NCBI GenBank assembly: GCA_963823095.1
Contig: CAWGKI010000030.1
Location: 1 to 64,000 of the forward strand
Source of the DNA: CAIVVT01 sp963823095
GTDB lineage: Bacteria > Acidobacteriota > Terriglobia > Bryobacterales > Bryobacteraceae
DNA length: 64,000 bases
Direction of reading: 5' to 3'
Positions 44,797-55,389 of the stretch are shown piece after piece (within the stretch, counting starts at the first letter, position 1; the number at the start of each line of letters is the position of its first letter). The notes below the pieces were generated by a model. The model ran no database searches. It saw nothing but the letters and a program-made list of their open reading frames with translations, and was not told the origin of the DNA. The position numbers and the translations under genes are program-made.

Positions 44797-46326
44797 TCAA
44801 ACGGGCTGCGCGCGTTCGCCGCCCAGGTACAACTCCACTTTCGCCTTCACGGTCCGCCGGTCGAGGCCCATGCGCCGCGCGGCCGCTTCATAGCTTCCTG
44901 TCAGCTTGTACACGTGCGCCGCGTATCGGGCCAGCAGATCGTCGGCGCTCAAATCGCCCGTGCGGAAGCGTGAGATAAACTCATCCTCAGCCGGTCCCGC
45001 CGACGGCTCCAAGGGCTGATAGGAGCGCCGGATAATCACATTTCGCACACACTGTTCCAACTCCCGATAGTTGCCCGGCCAGGCATATCCGGCCGGGAGG
45101 TTCTTTTCGATCCATCCCTCCACTTCAGGCAGACAGCGCTCCGCCTCGTCGCCGACGGTGCGGAGTGTCATGTAGTGCAGCAGTTCATGCAGAACCTGCG
45201 GCGAGTCGTGGATCTGATCGGCCAGCGATGGCGTTTGAATCAAGTCCGCACACAGCCGGTAGTAGAGATCCTCGCGAAACCTGCCCTCGCGAATCCCCGC
45301 CGGCAGGTCCCGATTGGTCGCCGCAATCAGCTTCCCTTGAAACACGCGCACCGCGGTGTCACCCACGGCTGAGAACCGCCGCGTCTCGATCACCCGCAGC
45401 AACTTCACCTGAATCGCGAGGTCCATCTCGCCCAGCTCGTCCAAGAACACCGAACCCGTGGCCGGGCAAGACTCCAGCCAACCTTTGCGATCCCCGATCG
45501 CCCCTGTGAACGATCCCCGCCGGTGTCCAAACAACTCCGACTCGATCAGTGTCGGCGAAAGCGCTGCAATGTTGATCGGCAAGAAGCTCTCACCCGAGGA
45601 ATCCGCAAATTCCATCCGCTCCGGATTGAACGGCGCGTAACGTGCCCCGGCGATCGCGCGTGCAATCAACTCCTTCCCTGTCCCCGAAGGCCCGGTAATC
45701 AGCGTCGGAAACTCACCCATCCGCATGAACAAGACGCGTTGGTACCGCCGCATGTTATGAGTGAAGATCGATTGCCAGATACTCGCGCGCAATCGAGCCG
45801 CCGGCATTGAATTGCCGATGATGTTGTCATAGATCCGATGGAATGCGCGCTGGATCTGCCGGAAACAGGCAAATGCGTGCTCTGGCTGAACGCTGCTTTC
45901 CAGCCGTTTGCCCGGAATGTGGCACAGCCGGTTCCAATCCAGCAGGAATTCACGGTAGAACTTCCACTTGCCTTGCGCCCCGACCAACTGCGGATAGTAC
46001 TTCTGATACATCAGGTAGTGGGCGCTATCTTCGTATGCCGCCAGTTCATCGTCGCGAATATCCGGCGCGGCGGCCAAACGTGCGGGCAGCACCTCCATTA
46101 AGGCCGACAGCTTCCGGTAGATCGAGATCACGTTGGGAGATTCCGCGTCCGGATCGCTGACCGACGCGCTCCACACGGGTCCGCCCGCGACAAACTCGCG
46201 GCCCAGCGCGGCCTTCTCGAAGGTGATCCGTTCGGGAAGAAATGGATTCCCGTACCCGAGCGTGGCCACCGCTGAAAGGAAATGTTGTTCCTGCTTTGAA
46301 AAGACAGCCATACATAAAATGTACAT
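44797..46326 (-). CDS. Sigma-54-dependent transcriptional activator with unusual N-terminal domain
   Basis: The AAA+ domain is complete: Walker A GPSGTGKE, the sigma-54 contact loop as GSFTGA (the family consensus is GAFTGA), Walker B VFLDELGEMD and the sensor region LIAATNRDLPAGIREGRFRE. A Fis-type helix-turn-helix closes the protein (GSYEAAARRMGLDRRTVKAK). The first 200 residues are not a receiver, GAF or PAS domain I recognise, so the input signal is unknown. The start is uncertain: ATG 46326 (AGGA upstream) or ATG 46311. It is divergent from the lipid acyltransferase fusion. Confidence 0.88.
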   Translation of the reverse strand: MYILCMAVFSKQEQHFLSAVATLGYGNPFLPERITFEKAALGREFVAGGPVWSASVSDPDAESPNVISIYRKLSALMEVLPARLAAAPDIRDDELAAYEDSAHYLMYQKYYPQLVGAQGKWKFYREFLLDWNRLCHIPGKRLESSVQPEHAFACFRQIQRAFHRIYDNIIGNSMPAARLRASIWQSIFTHNMRRYQRVLFMRMGEFPTLITGPSGTGKELIARAIAGARYAPFNPERMEFADSSGESFLPINIAALSPTLIESELFGHRRGSFTGAIGDRKGWLESCPATGSVFLDELGEMDLAIQVKLLRVIETRRFSAVGDTAVRVFQGKLIAATNRDLPAGIREGRFREDLYYRLCADLIQTPSLADQIHDSPQVLHELLHYMTLRTVGDEAERCLPEVEGWIEKNLPAGYAWPGNYRELEQCVRNVIIRRSYQPLEPSAGPAEDEFISRFRTGDLSADDLLARYAAHVYKLTGSYEAAARRMGLDRRTVKAKVELYLGGERAQPV

Positions 46327-46435
46327 TGCTGCGCATCCTGTGTATTGCCACATTTGCTGAAGGATTCGTAAACCATTGACAATACAATAGCCGGTAGGCC
46401 CGCGAGGATGGCTCCTCATGTGCCTTTCACAGATC

Positions 46436-49400
46436 ATGGCGACAACGAATCAACTTCGAGCCGGGTCCGGTGGATATGCCGCACTTCTGACGGACGGCGC
46501 ATTTGAATCCTTCCTGTGGACGCAGTTCCTGGCGGCGTTCAACGACAACGTTTACAAAATGATCGTCTCAGTCGGCGCTGTCGAATTGGCCGCGAATCAA
46601 TTGCTCGGCTCGCGGTACCTGGCGCTGGCGGGCGCCGTCTTCGTTTTGCCATTTCTGCTCTTTGCCGGTTACGCCGGCCAGCTCGCCGACCGCTTCAGCA
46701 AGACTCGTGTCCTGCAAGTCACCAAGGCTTTCGAGATTTTGATTATGGGCTTCGGCATGATCGCGCTCTACGCCCGCAGCATCGAAATGCTGCTGATCGT
46801 CTTGTTCCTTCTCGCATTGCAGGCCAACTTCTTCAGCCCGGCAAAATACGGAATCCTGCCCGAGATGCTCGGTGAGGCCCAGCTTACGAATGCGAACGGA
46901 CTGCTCGAACTCACCACGTTCGCCGCCATCGTGCTCGGAACCAGCGCTGGTTCCTTTCTGTTCGCCCGATGGAAGGGCGAGCCTCTGGTCATGGGCGGCA
47001 TGCTCCTCGGCATCGCCGTTCTCGGATCCCTTTTCAGCCTTTTCATCCGCAAAGTCCCCGCTTCCGGTTCCCGCCGGCCAATGCGGTGGAATCCCTTCGC
47101 TGAAATATGGGCCGGAACCCAGCGAATCTACCATGAGCGTTCACTTCGGCTCACCGTTGCTGGAATCTCCTACTTCTGGTTCCTCGGCGCGCTGTTCCAG
47201 ATGACCGTAATCCTGGTTGGCATTGAATCGCTCCACCTTTCCGATACGCGCACCGGTCTTCTGGTCACGGCCCTCGCCGTTGGAATTGGCGTGGGTAGCA
47301 TCGCAGCCGGATGGCTTTCGAGCGGTCACGTTGAAATTGGATTGGTGCCCTGCGGAGCCGCCGGGTTGGGCTTGTGCTCCGTGGGGCTGGGTTTCTTCGC
47401 GCACACTTTCTCGTCGACGCTCGCCTGGCTCGCGGGCGCAGGCGTTGCCGGCGGGCTTTTCATCGTCCCGCTCAACGCCTTCCTGCAAGAACATGCGCAA
47501 CGCGAGGAGAAAGGACGTTTGCTCGCCACCAACAACTTCTTCAACATGATCGGCGTGGTGCTTGCGTCTGGTGCGCTGTATTTGTTCCACGAGATCCTTC
47601 GCTGGACGCCCGCGCATATTCTCGGCGGCCTGGGCGTGCTAACGCTTGCCGCGACAATCTACATCGCGTGGCTGGTCCCCGCTCCGCTGGTCCGATTGGT
47701 CGTCTGGTCGTTTGCCAACCTCTTCTTCAAAATCCGCATCGTCGGGGCCGGTAACATCCCGAAAGAGGGCGGCGCGCTCATCGTTTCCAATCACGTCTCC
47801 TTTGCCGACGCGATCCTGATCAGTTGTGCCACGCCGCGCTTCATCAGCTTCCTGATGTGGCAGCCGCTTTACGAGAGCAAATGGCTCAACCCGATCTGCC
47901 GGCTGTTCCAGGCAATTCCAATTCCGACCAGCGCACCTAAGGAGTCGCTCCGCGCGCTACGCGACGCGCGCACTGAGTTGGAAATGGGCATGCTGGTCTG
48001 CATCTTCCCTGAAGGCGGGCTAACGCGGACGTCGCACGTGAGGCCATTCGAACGCGGCGTCGATGTGATCGCGCGTGGCTTGGATTCCGCACCGGTTGTC
48101 CCTGTCTATCTCGACGGCTTGTGGGGTCACGCTTTAAGCCTGAAAGGCGGTCGCCCCTTCGCATCACGTCTCAAGTTGCGCCACGAGGTCACCATCTATG
48201 TCGGCGAGCCTATCACCGGCGAGATCCGGGCCGAGGGACTGCATCAGAGTGTACTGGAACTGGGCACGCAGGCAGCGGAATTCCACAAAGCTCCCACCGC
48301 GACGCTCGCGCACAGGTTCATCGACGCGGCCAAACGCCACTGGCCTTCCGTCGCCCTGGCCGATTCCACGCTCAGGCAGCTCACCTATGGCGAGACTTTA
48401 ACCGCGGCGCTGCTTTTGAAAAAGTGGTTGCGCGCAAATTGCACAAGGTCGAACTGCGTCGGCATATTGCTCCCATCTTCCGTCGGAGGCGCGCTCGCCA
48501 ACATTGCAGTGACGCTGGCCGGAAAAACCGCCGTCAATCTGAACTTCACCGCTGGCGAGGAGTCTATGGCTCACGCGATCGAGAAATGCGGGATCACGGA
48601 GATCCTCACATCGCGCACGTTCATTGAGAAGGCCAGGCTGCCGCATATGCCCGGGATGGTGTTTATCGAGGACTTGCTCGCCGCATCCGGCAAACCGGCC
48701 AAGGCTCTGACGATGTGCGCCGCGCGGCTGCTGCCCACCCATTTTCTCGCTGGCAACGCAAGCCCCGACGATCTCGCCGCCGTCGTCTTTTCCAGCGGAA
48801 GCACCGGCACGCCCAAAGGAGTCATGCTCTCGCACTGGAACCTGATCGCAAATGTCGACGCTACCGCGCAAGTGTTCTCCGTAGATCACACCGATTGCAT
48901 GCTTGGCGTGCTGCCGTTCTTCCACTCCTTCGGCTACACCTACACGCTCTGGTTCCCACTGCTGCATGGATTCAAAGCGGTGTTTCACACGAATCCGACC
49001 GACGCAAAGGTAATCGGCGAACTTGCAGGCGGGCATCGGCCGACCCTATTTCTTTCCACGCCTACGTTCTGCCTCGGGTACCTCCGCAAGTGCACACGCG
49101 AGCAGTTTGCGAGTATTCGCTATCTTCTTGTGGGCGCCGAGAAGATGCGGCCGGCGCTGGCCAGGTCGATTGAGGAGAAGTTGGGTATCACGCCGCTCGA
49201 AGGCTACGGATGCACCGAAATGGGACCGGTCGTCTCGGTCAATGTCATTGGCAAGAACCATTCGGCTTACAAGCTGGGAACTGCCGGCCTTCCTCTGCCG
49301 CATGTTTCGCTGCGCATTGTGGATCCGGAGACTCTGGACCCGTTGCCCGCCGGATCGACGGGGCTCCTGCTGGTCAACGGTCCCAGCCGCATGCTCGGCT

Positions 49401-49873
49401 ATCTCGGCGATCCCGAGCGAACGGCGCAATCCCTTGTCGATGGCTACTACTCCACTGGAGACTTGGTCTGTGTCGATAGCGAAGGCTTCTTACAGATCGT
49501 GGATCGCCTTGCGCGCTTCAGCAAGATCGCAGGCGAAATGGTGCCGCACTTGAAGATCGAAGAAACGATTCACGACATCTTCGGGGATCAACCTTGCGTC
49601 GTCATCGGCATCCCCGACGACCAACGAGGCGACCGCCTCACTCTGCTGTACACGCAATCGGATATCACGCCTGACCAGTTGTGGCGCCGCCTCTCGGAAT
49701 CGGATCTGCCGCGTCTCTGGATCCCAAAACGTGAAAGCATGTACCTGGTCGACAACATCCCAACCCTGGGAACGGGCAAGCTCGATCTCAGAGCGATAAA
49801 AGCGAAAGCGATTGCGCTCTCCGCCGCAAGCGCCGCGGCGACTGTGGGAGAGGAGAACCACCATGCACTTTGA
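46436..49873 (+). CDS. LplT - PlsC - acyl-ACP synthetase triple fusion
   Basis: Three domains in one chain of about 1145 residues. Residues 1-420 are an LplT-like MFS transporter (FLAAFNDNVYKMIVSVGAVE). The PlsC-type acyltransferase has H-x4-D in NHVSFAD and FPEGGLT. The AMP-forming acyl-ACP/CoA synthetase has VVFSSGSTGTPKGVMLSHWN, EGYGCTEMGPVVS and YYSTGDLVCVD. In E. coli, LplT and Aas are two proteins that import and re-acylate lysophospholipids; here the pathway is one polypeptide. ATG 46436 is used; ATG 46418 is possible. A TTGACA lies at 46375. Confidence 0.92.
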   Translation: MATTNQLRAGSGGYAALLTDGAFESFLWTQFLAAFNDNVYKMIVSVGAVELAANQLLGSRYLALAGAVFVLPFLLFAGYAGQLADRFSKTRVLQVTKAFEILIMGFGMIALYARSIEMLLIVLFLLALQANFFSPAKYGILPEMLGEAQLTNANGLLELTTFAAIVLGTSAGSFLFARWKGEPLVMGGMLLGIAVLGSLFSLFIRKVPASGSRRPMRWNPFAEIWAGTQRIYHERSLRLTVAGISYFWFLGALFQMTVILVGIESLHLSDTRTGLLVTALAVGIGVGSIAAGWLSSGHVEIGLVPCGAAGLGLCSVGLGFFAHTFSSTLAWLAGAGVAGGLFIVPLNAFLQEHAQREEKGRLLATNNFFNMIGVVLASGALYLFHEILRWTPAHILGGLGVLTLAATIYIAWLVPAPLVRLVVWSFANLFFKIRIVGAGNIPKEGGALIVSNHVSFADAILISCATPRFISFLMWQPLYESKWLNPICRLFQAIPIPTSAPKESLRALRDARTELEMGMLVCIFPEGGLTRTSHVRPFERGVDVIARGLDSAPVVPVYLDGLWGHALSLKGGRPFASRLKLRHEVTIYVGEPITGEIRAEGLHQSVLELGTQAAEFHKAPTATLAHRFIDAAKRHWPSVALADSTLRQLTYGETLTAALLLKKWLRANCTRSNCVGILLPSSVGGALANIAVTLAGKTAVNLNFTAGEESMAHAIEKCGITEILTSRTFIEKARLPHMPGMVFIEDLLAASGKPAKALTMCAARLLPTHFLAGNASPDDLAAVVFSSGSTGTPKGVMLSHWNLIANVDATAQVFSVDHTDCMLGVLPFFHSFGYTYTLWFPLLHGFKAVFHTNPTDAKVIGELAGGHRPTLFLSTPTFCLGYLRKCTREQFASIRYLLVGAEKMRPALARSIEEKLGITPLEGYGCTEMGPVVSVNVIGKNHSAYKLGTAGLPLPHVSLRIVDPETLDPLPAGSTGLLLVNGPSRMLGYLGDPERTAQSLVDGYYSTGDLVCVDSEGFLQIVDRLARFSKIAGEMVPHLKIEETIHDIFGDQPCVVIGIPDDQRGDRLTLLYTQSDITPDQLWRRLSESDLPRLWIPKRESMYLVDNIPTLGTGKLDLRAIKAKAIALSAASAAATVGEENHHAL

Positions 49874-50997
49874 ATTCGAATCCTCGCTGGATCGATGGAC
49901 GCACGCCGGCGTTCTTAGTTCAGAGCAGGCCGCCCGCATCCGGGAATACGAGTCTGCGCGGGCGCCCCGCCACGGACCGGGCGTTCTCATTCTGATTGGC
50001 CTCGCGCTCGGCGGAATCATGCTGGCGGCCGGAGTCCTGCTGTTTGTCGCCGCGCACTGGATCGACTTATCGCCCACCCAGCGCATGACGCTGCTGGTGG
50101 CCGCGGTAGGGCGGCTCGCATCTCGCCGCCGCGCTCTGTGCGGAGCGATTCCGTGCAATGGCGGTCACGCTGCACGGTGTCGGTACCGCGGCACTGGGCG
50201 GCGCGATCTTCCTTGCCGGTCAGATCTTCAACATGCAGGAGCACTGGCCCACGGGCGTTCTACTCTGGGCGATTGGTGCGCTTGCGGGTTGGTGGCTGTT
50301 ACGCGGCTGGCCGCAACTGGCAATCTCTGCGCTGCTCGTCCCGTTCTGGTTGGCCGGCGAATGGATCGAAGCGGTGCCGCGGAACGCCGCGGTTGTCCCG
50401 GTCGTCGCCACGTTTACCACGCTGTTGGCGCTGTGCTACCTGGGCAATCGGACTCCGCGGATGGAAGCGCGCGATGCCTCTTCGCGGCGCGGACGTTCGC
50501 TTGCATCGGCGGCATCGCCGTCCTCCCAGCGTTCTGGTTCTGGTCCTTGTGGGACGGGCCGCTCAGTCGCGCGAGCGCCGGTACCGGGAGTGCTCGGTGC
50601 GCTCGGCTGGATCGGCGCCTTTCTGCTTCCGCTCGGCTTCGCGTTCATCTACCGAAGAGCCAGCACCTGGATGAATCTCGTCGCGGCAGTGTGGGTCCTC
50701 ACCCTCACCGCTCTATCGATCCAGCACACGCCACTCTGGATCTTCGCCTGGTGCGCTGTCGGGTCCGCAGGAATGATTGCATGGGGCATTGGTGAATTTC
50801 GCACCGAGCGCGTCAATCTCGGAATGGCGGGCTTTGCGCTCACTATCATCGGCTTTTACTTCTCGAACGTCATGGACAAACTCGGCCGCGCCACCAGCCT
50901 GATCGTGCTCGGTGTCGCATTTCTCGCCGGCGCCTGGTACTGGGAAAAGCTGCGCCGCAAATTGGTGGCACGCATTCAAGCAGGAGGTATGGCATGA
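49863..50997 (+). pseudogene. DUF2157 membrane protein, reading frame broken about three times
   Basis: Starts inside the end of the lipid fusion gene (11-base overlap) with the DUF2157 N-terminus (SSLDRWTHAGVLSSEQAARI) and a first membrane helix. Coding then shifts frame near 50108 to AALCAERFRAMAVTLHGVGT, again near 50470 to FACIGGIAVLPAFWFWSLWD, and back near 50590 to VLGALGWIGAFLLPLGFAFI. Together the pieces give an intact hydrophobic protein of about 378 residues. Either sequencing indels or early decay. The end overlaps the next gene by ATGA. Confidence 0.75.
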
Positions 50998-51380
50998 ACT
51001 CGCTGAGCAAGGGAATTGTTGTTGGGGCCCTGCAGTGCGTCCTGGTTCTAAGCCTGACGGGAAAGCTGCTCTATGATCGCTCGACTTGCCCGCGCGTCTG
51101 GGTAAAGACCATGCCCTGGGACCCAAACCTCCCGATCCGCGGCAGGTACCTTTCACTGGTTCTCACCCCCGGGGGCGATTCTCCGTATTTTGAGCGGATG
51201 AACCATGAACGCGTCGTCTTCTTTGTCACCGAACACCAGACCGAACTCGACTCACTCACCTTTCGGCGCAATGCTCCCGTTCTCTGGGTTGAAGTCACGG
51301 TCCCGCGCAAAGGCCCTCCGCGTCCTATCCGCATGGGGTTCAAGAAAGAAGGTCAGTTCAAAGCAGTCGACTCGAACTGA
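50994..51380 (+). CDS. GDYXXLXY-type protein, membrane-anchored
   Basis: A 128-residue protein with one N-terminal helix (VVGALQCVLVLSLTGKLLY). The segment PIRGRYLSLVL corresponds to the GDYxxLxY motif of the family that usually sits beside DUF2157, here with R for D. The role is unknown; the pair is taken to be a membrane complex. It overlaps the DUF2157 stop by four bases. Confidence 0.75.
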   Translation: MNSLSKGIVVGALQCVLVLSLTGKLLYDRSTCPRVWVKTMPWDPNLPIRGRYLSLVLTPGGDSPYFERMNHERVVFFVTEHQTELDSLTFRRNAPVLWVEVTVPRKGPPRPIRMGFKKEGQFKAVDSN

Positions 51381-51555
51381 TAGGCCCGAGAGGACCGCGG
51401 TGCCACACACTCTGCGCCAGAGGCCTTTCCTTGTATCCAGTCGCTCCTTGTGAATGGAAGCCGCTCCCGCCGGGCCCTTGCAGATTAAATGCAAGAGCAT
51501 TCGGTCACGCTCGTTCTAACATCAGAAAGCTGTTTTCTGCGATCGAAGGTGAATT

Positions 51556-54500
51556 ATGGAGATCCTTGTGGTGATAGCGGCCGGATTCGTCCTGGCGATC
51601 CCGGTGATTGCACTTGTTGCCTTGCTTCGGACCGGAAGGCTGCGCGACAGCCTGGATGAGCGTTTTGCCGCAGAGAGGCAGAGGCTCTTCGATCTGGAGA
51701 CGCAAGTCTCCAATCTGCGCCACGACCTTACCGAGATGCAGAGCGTTCAGGCGCCGGGCGCCGCCGTATCCGTTCCGCCAGTACCGGAAGCGCGCCATGC
51801 GACCGCGACTCCTGCCGCCGAGCCGGTCAAAGCTGCGTCAGCGCCTCCGATCCCGTCGATTGTTATCGCGCATTCAGTGCCCCCTCCGATCGCAGCTTTC
51901 GATGCTCCAGTGGATGCTCGTGCGATCGAAACGCTCTCGTCAACGGGAGCGCCCCAACCTGCAGTTGCTTCGGCGGCGCAACCGCCGGAACCAGTGAGAC
52001 CGGACACTTCGATCCCGGTCGCCGCGCGCGCAGCGACGATTCCACCTCCGCCCCGTCCCACTCCCGCCCCGTCGCAATCGGCAGCCCCGCCAATCCCGCA
52101 GTTCGATTCCGCATCTCCGGAGTCCGGCGCGGCCGTGTACGAAATTGGGTTGCCCCAGAAGACCATCGCAGAACGTCTGCGATCCGTGTTGCCGCTCGAA
52201 GAGGTTCTCGGCATGAACCTCTTCGCCAAAATCGGCATCGTTCTGCTGGTGCTTGGCTTTGCGCTCCTGGGGCGCGTCGCGTTGGTCTCAATGGGGCCGG
52301 GCGAACGAGTAGCGCTCATCTACGCGGTGGCCGGCGCGATGCTCGGCGGCGGCATCTGGCTGGAACGAAAAGAGCGGTATCGACTTGTCGGCCGCACCGG
52401 GATCGGCGGAGGCTGGGCGCTGCTCTTCTTTACCACCTACGCCATGTCCCACGTTCCAGCGATGACGGTCCTGCGATCGAATACGCTCGATTGCGTACTC
52501 CTGTTGGCGGTAGCCATCGCGATGGTAAGCCACACGCTGCGTTACCAGTCGCAACTGGTCACGGGACTCGCCTTTCTGCTCGCCTTCTCAACTGTCGCGC
52601 TCAGCCAGGACACCGTGTACTCGCTCGTGGCCGGAGTCATTCTCGCCGTCGGCGTTGTCGCCATCGCGCTCCGCATGAGCTGGTTTGAACTCGAAATCTT
52701 CGGCATTATCGCGAGCTACGCGAATCACTTTTATTGGCTCTACAAGCTCTACCCCGAGGGCGTAGCCGGCCATTCGTTTTCCCAGTTCTGGCCCAGCGCC
52801 ACCATCCTGATCCTTTACTGGGCTATCTTCCGCGTCTCCTATATCGCTCGCCGCATTCGCACTCCGCGCGACGAGACTATGTCCACCATCGCCGCCCTCC
52901 TCAACTCCGTCTTGCTTCTCGCGGTGATGAAATTCCAATCTACCCGGCCGGAACTCGCGTTCTATGCGCTTCTGGCGCTCGGGGCAATCGAGTTCTTCTT
53001 CGGCCAACTCCCGCTGACGCGCCGGCGGCGCCCTGCTTTCATTCTGCTCAGCGTCCTCGGAACCATCCTGATCTTCGCGTCGGTGCCCTTCAAGTTCAGC
53101 GGCAACAACATCGCTCTGCTCTGGATGATCGCCGCGGAAGTGCTGCTGATCGCCGGCATCGTTCAATCGGAAGTTGTCTTTCGCCGTCTCGGGCTCTTGG
53201 GCGGTATGGTCACCGGCTTGGTCGTCGTGTACGGAGCGCTCCAGATCGTTGAGATTCGTCAGACCTCCCAGTCGCCGCTCACCGGGGACGGCATCCTGCT
53301 GCTCGCCGGCAGCGTGCTCTTCTACTTCAACGCGCATTTCCTCCTGCCCAGATGGAAAGGCCTCTTCGCCGGCATGGATCGAACGCTTGCCGTAGCGCAA
53401 AGCTACCTGGGAGGAGCTACTGCGTTCCTCGGCATCTGGGCCGTATTCACCGGCGACTGGACTGCAGTTGGTTGGGTCGCGCTGATGCTGGCCGCGGCAT
53501 ACGGCAAGCGCTATCTCGACGACAATCATCTGCTGCTTCAGGCCTGGGCGCTGGCCGTGTGCGTGTTGATCGCGGCGTTCAACCAGAACTTGCATCTCTC
53601 CGATCCCTATCCGCATATCATCGTCACACGCCTCATTACCCTCCCTATCCTCGCGCTAGGGTTCTACTGTACGGCCTGGGTCCTTTCCGGCATCGACGAT
53701 CTCCGGCGCCATTTCCGAACGCTCGCCCTGTGGTCCGGCTCGGCACTGCTCGCCTCGCTCGTTTGGCTCGACGCCAAACCGACATGGGTGGCTCTCGTTT
53801 GGGTGGTGTTTGCCGTTGCGCTGAGCGTGATTGGCCGGCGCTTCCGCCAAGCCGATCTCAATTACCAGGAACACGTCCTGGCCGTCCTCGCCATCGCGCA
53901 GCTTGCCGCTTTCAACATCGACTCACAAGCGCCGGTCGAGCGCTATATCCCGTTCCTCGGTTGCGCCGTAGCCTTCTACGCCATCTCCCGCTTCTGCACC
54001 TTGCGGGAGGCATCGTACTGCAAGCCCGCCGCCTGGGCGCACACCTGGGCAGCCACGGCCCTCATCGCCGCATTGGCCTGGCATGAATCTTCTCAGCCCT
54101 GGCTCGTCGCCGTCTGGGCCCTCTTCGCGCTCGGGCTGGCTCTCACCGACCGCATCTTCGACGTAGAAGAACTGCCCTGGCAGGCCCACGTGCTCGCCCT
54201 TCTTGCCGTCACGCGCGCCGTTGCGTTGAACCTTTACAGCGAAGAGCAGTGGCACGGCCTCGACCTGCGTCTGATTACCGTCTCCATCCTGGTTGCCGTT
54301 CTCTATGCCTTGGCGCGCTGGGTGCGCATGCCCGAGCCGCTCGAATCCAAGAACGCGCGCCACGCCTACACCTGGGTTGCTTCGGGACTGTTTGCGTGGA
54401 TGCTGTGGAGTGAGTTGCAGCCCATCGGCGTCGCCCTGGGCATGGCGATTCTTGGGCTCGCTCTCTTTGAGTTGGGCCACTGGCGCGATCTCAAGCAGAT

Positions 54501-55389
54501 TCGGCTGCAAGGCTACGCTGCACTCACCGCCGCCTTCGTGCGCATCTTCTTCGTGAATCTCACCGCGGCCCCGCTTCCCGGCGAATGGATCGGTCCGCGG
54601 ATATACACCGTCGCGCCCATCGCTCTGATCTACTTCCTCGTTTGGGCACAACTGCAGTCGAAGAAAGCATCGCCCGAGAGCGACCGCTGGTCGCCCACCG
54701 ATCTCATCGCTTACTTCGGTACCGTCAGTGTCGCCGCGCTGCTGTACTTCCAGATGCCCGCCGAGTGGATCGTGCTCGCGTGGGCAATCATGGTACTCGC
54801 GCTCCTGGCGGCAAGTCTGCTGCTCGACAAGGAGATCTTCCTTCACCAATCCGGCCTGCTTGTCGCGGCGATCGTCGCGCGCGCCCTCGGACACAACATC
54901 TTCGGCGGCAGTTACTTCGTTGCCGATGGCTGGCGGGGGAACATCGGCGTTCTCTCTCTTACCAGTGGGCTCCTGCTCCTCGCCTTGCCCATCGCGTTTC
55001 GTCTTCGCGCGCGTTATGCTCTGCGTCCTGACCAGTCGTCCTTGGTCCGCAATCTCGCACTGCGCCATCCCGAGCAGATTCTCTTCTTCGCGCCCGTGGT
55101 AATCGTCTCATCCATGATTGCCGTCAAGATGAATCCCGGCATGGTCACCCTTGCCTGGGGAGTAGAAGGCGTTATGGTCATCCTGCTCGGACTATTCGCG
55201 GGGCAGCGGACCTACCGGATCACCGGGCTCTTTCTCCTGCTGCTTTGCGTCGGCAAGATTGTCGTTCGCGATGCATGGCATCTTGAAGAGCGCGATCGCT
55301 ACATCACCTTCATCGTGCTGGGCGCCGCGTTGACGCTTGTTTCCACACTCTACGGCAAGTACCGCGACACGGTAAGGCGTTTGCTATGA
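51556..55389 (+). CDS. DUF2339 giant membrane protein
   Basis: A 1277-residue protein. It has an N-terminal helix (VIAAGFVLAIPVIALVALL), a coiled-coil stretch (LDERFAAERQRLFDLETQVS), a P/A/V-rich linker from about 60 to 200, then a very long run of hydrophobic helices, some 25-30 by eye, to the end. This layout and the VLGMNLFAKIGIVLLVLGFA block are typical of DUF2339. Function is unknown. It is the core of a four-gene block with DUF2157, GDYXXLXY and M48 genes. Confidence 0.88.
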   Translation: MEILVVIAAGFVLAIPVIALVALLRTGRLRDSLDERFAAERQRLFDLETQVSNLRHDLTEMQSVQAPGAAVSVPPVPEARHATATPAAEPVKAASAPPIPSIVIAHSVPPPIAAFDAPVDARAIETLSSTGAPQPAVASAAQPPEPVRPDTSIPVAARAATIPPPPRPTPAPSQSAAPPIPQFDSASPESGAAVYEIGLPQKTIAERLRSVLPLEEVLGMNLFAKIGIVLLVLGFALLGRVALVSMGPGERVALIYAVAGAMLGGGIWLERKERYRLVGRTGIGGGWALLFFTTYAMSHVPAMTVLRSNTLDCVLLLAVAIAMVSHTLRYQSQLVTGLAFLLAFSTVALSQDTVYSLVAGVILAVGVVAIALRMSWFELEIFGIIASYANHFYWLYKLYPEGVAGHSFSQFWPSATILILYWAIFRVSYIARRIRTPRDETMSTIAALLNSVLLLAVMKFQSTRPELAFYALLALGAIEFFFGQLPLTRRRRPAFILLSVLGTILIFASVPFKFSGNNIALLWMIAAEVLLIAGIVQSEVVFRRLGLLGGMVTGLVVVYGALQIVEIRQTSQSPLTGDGILLLAGSVLFYFNAHFLLPRWKGLFAGMDRTLAVAQSYLGGATAFLGIWAVFTGDWTAVGWVALMLAAAYGKRYLDDNHLLLQAWALAVCVLIAAFNQNLHLSDPYPHIIVTRLITLPILALGFYCTAWVLSGIDDLRRHFRTLALWSGSALLASLVWLDAKPTWVALVWVVFAVALSVIGRRFRQADLNYQEHVLAVLAIAQLAAFNIDSQAPVERYIPFLGCAVAFYAISRFCTLREASYCKPAAWAHTWAATALIAALAWHESSQPWLVAVWALFALGLALTDRIFDVEELPWQAHVLALLAVTRAVALNLYSEEQWHGLDLRLITVSILVAVLYALARWVRMPEPLESKNARHAYTWVASGLFAWMLWSELQPIGVALGMAILGLALFELGHWRDLKQIRLQGYAALTAAFVRIFFVNLTAAPLPGEWIGPRIYTVAPIALIYFLVWAQLQSKKASPESDRWSPTDLIAYFGTVSVAALLYFQMPAEWIVLAWAIMVLALLAASLLLDKEIFLHQSGLLVAAIVARALGHNIFGGSYFVADGWRGNIGVLSLTSGLLLLALPIAFRLRARYALRPDQSSLVRNLALRHPEQILFFAPVVIVSSMIAVKMNPGMVTLAWGVEGVMVILLGLFAGQRTYRITGLFLLLLCVGKIVVRDAWHLEERDRYITFIVLGAALTLVSTLYGKYRDTVRRLL

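Noticed and set aside
46330..46360. Sigma-54 promoter (GG-N10-GC) for the activator gene
   Set aside because: TGGCA is present on the minus strand, but the downstream GC is not at the required distance.
46375..46420. Full sigma-70 promoter for the lipid fusion gene
   Set aside because: TTGACA is present but no acceptable -10 follows at 16-18 bases.
53923..55068. 381-codon open frame antisense to DUF2339
   Set aside because: Highly charged product typical of reading the reverse of membrane-helix codons.
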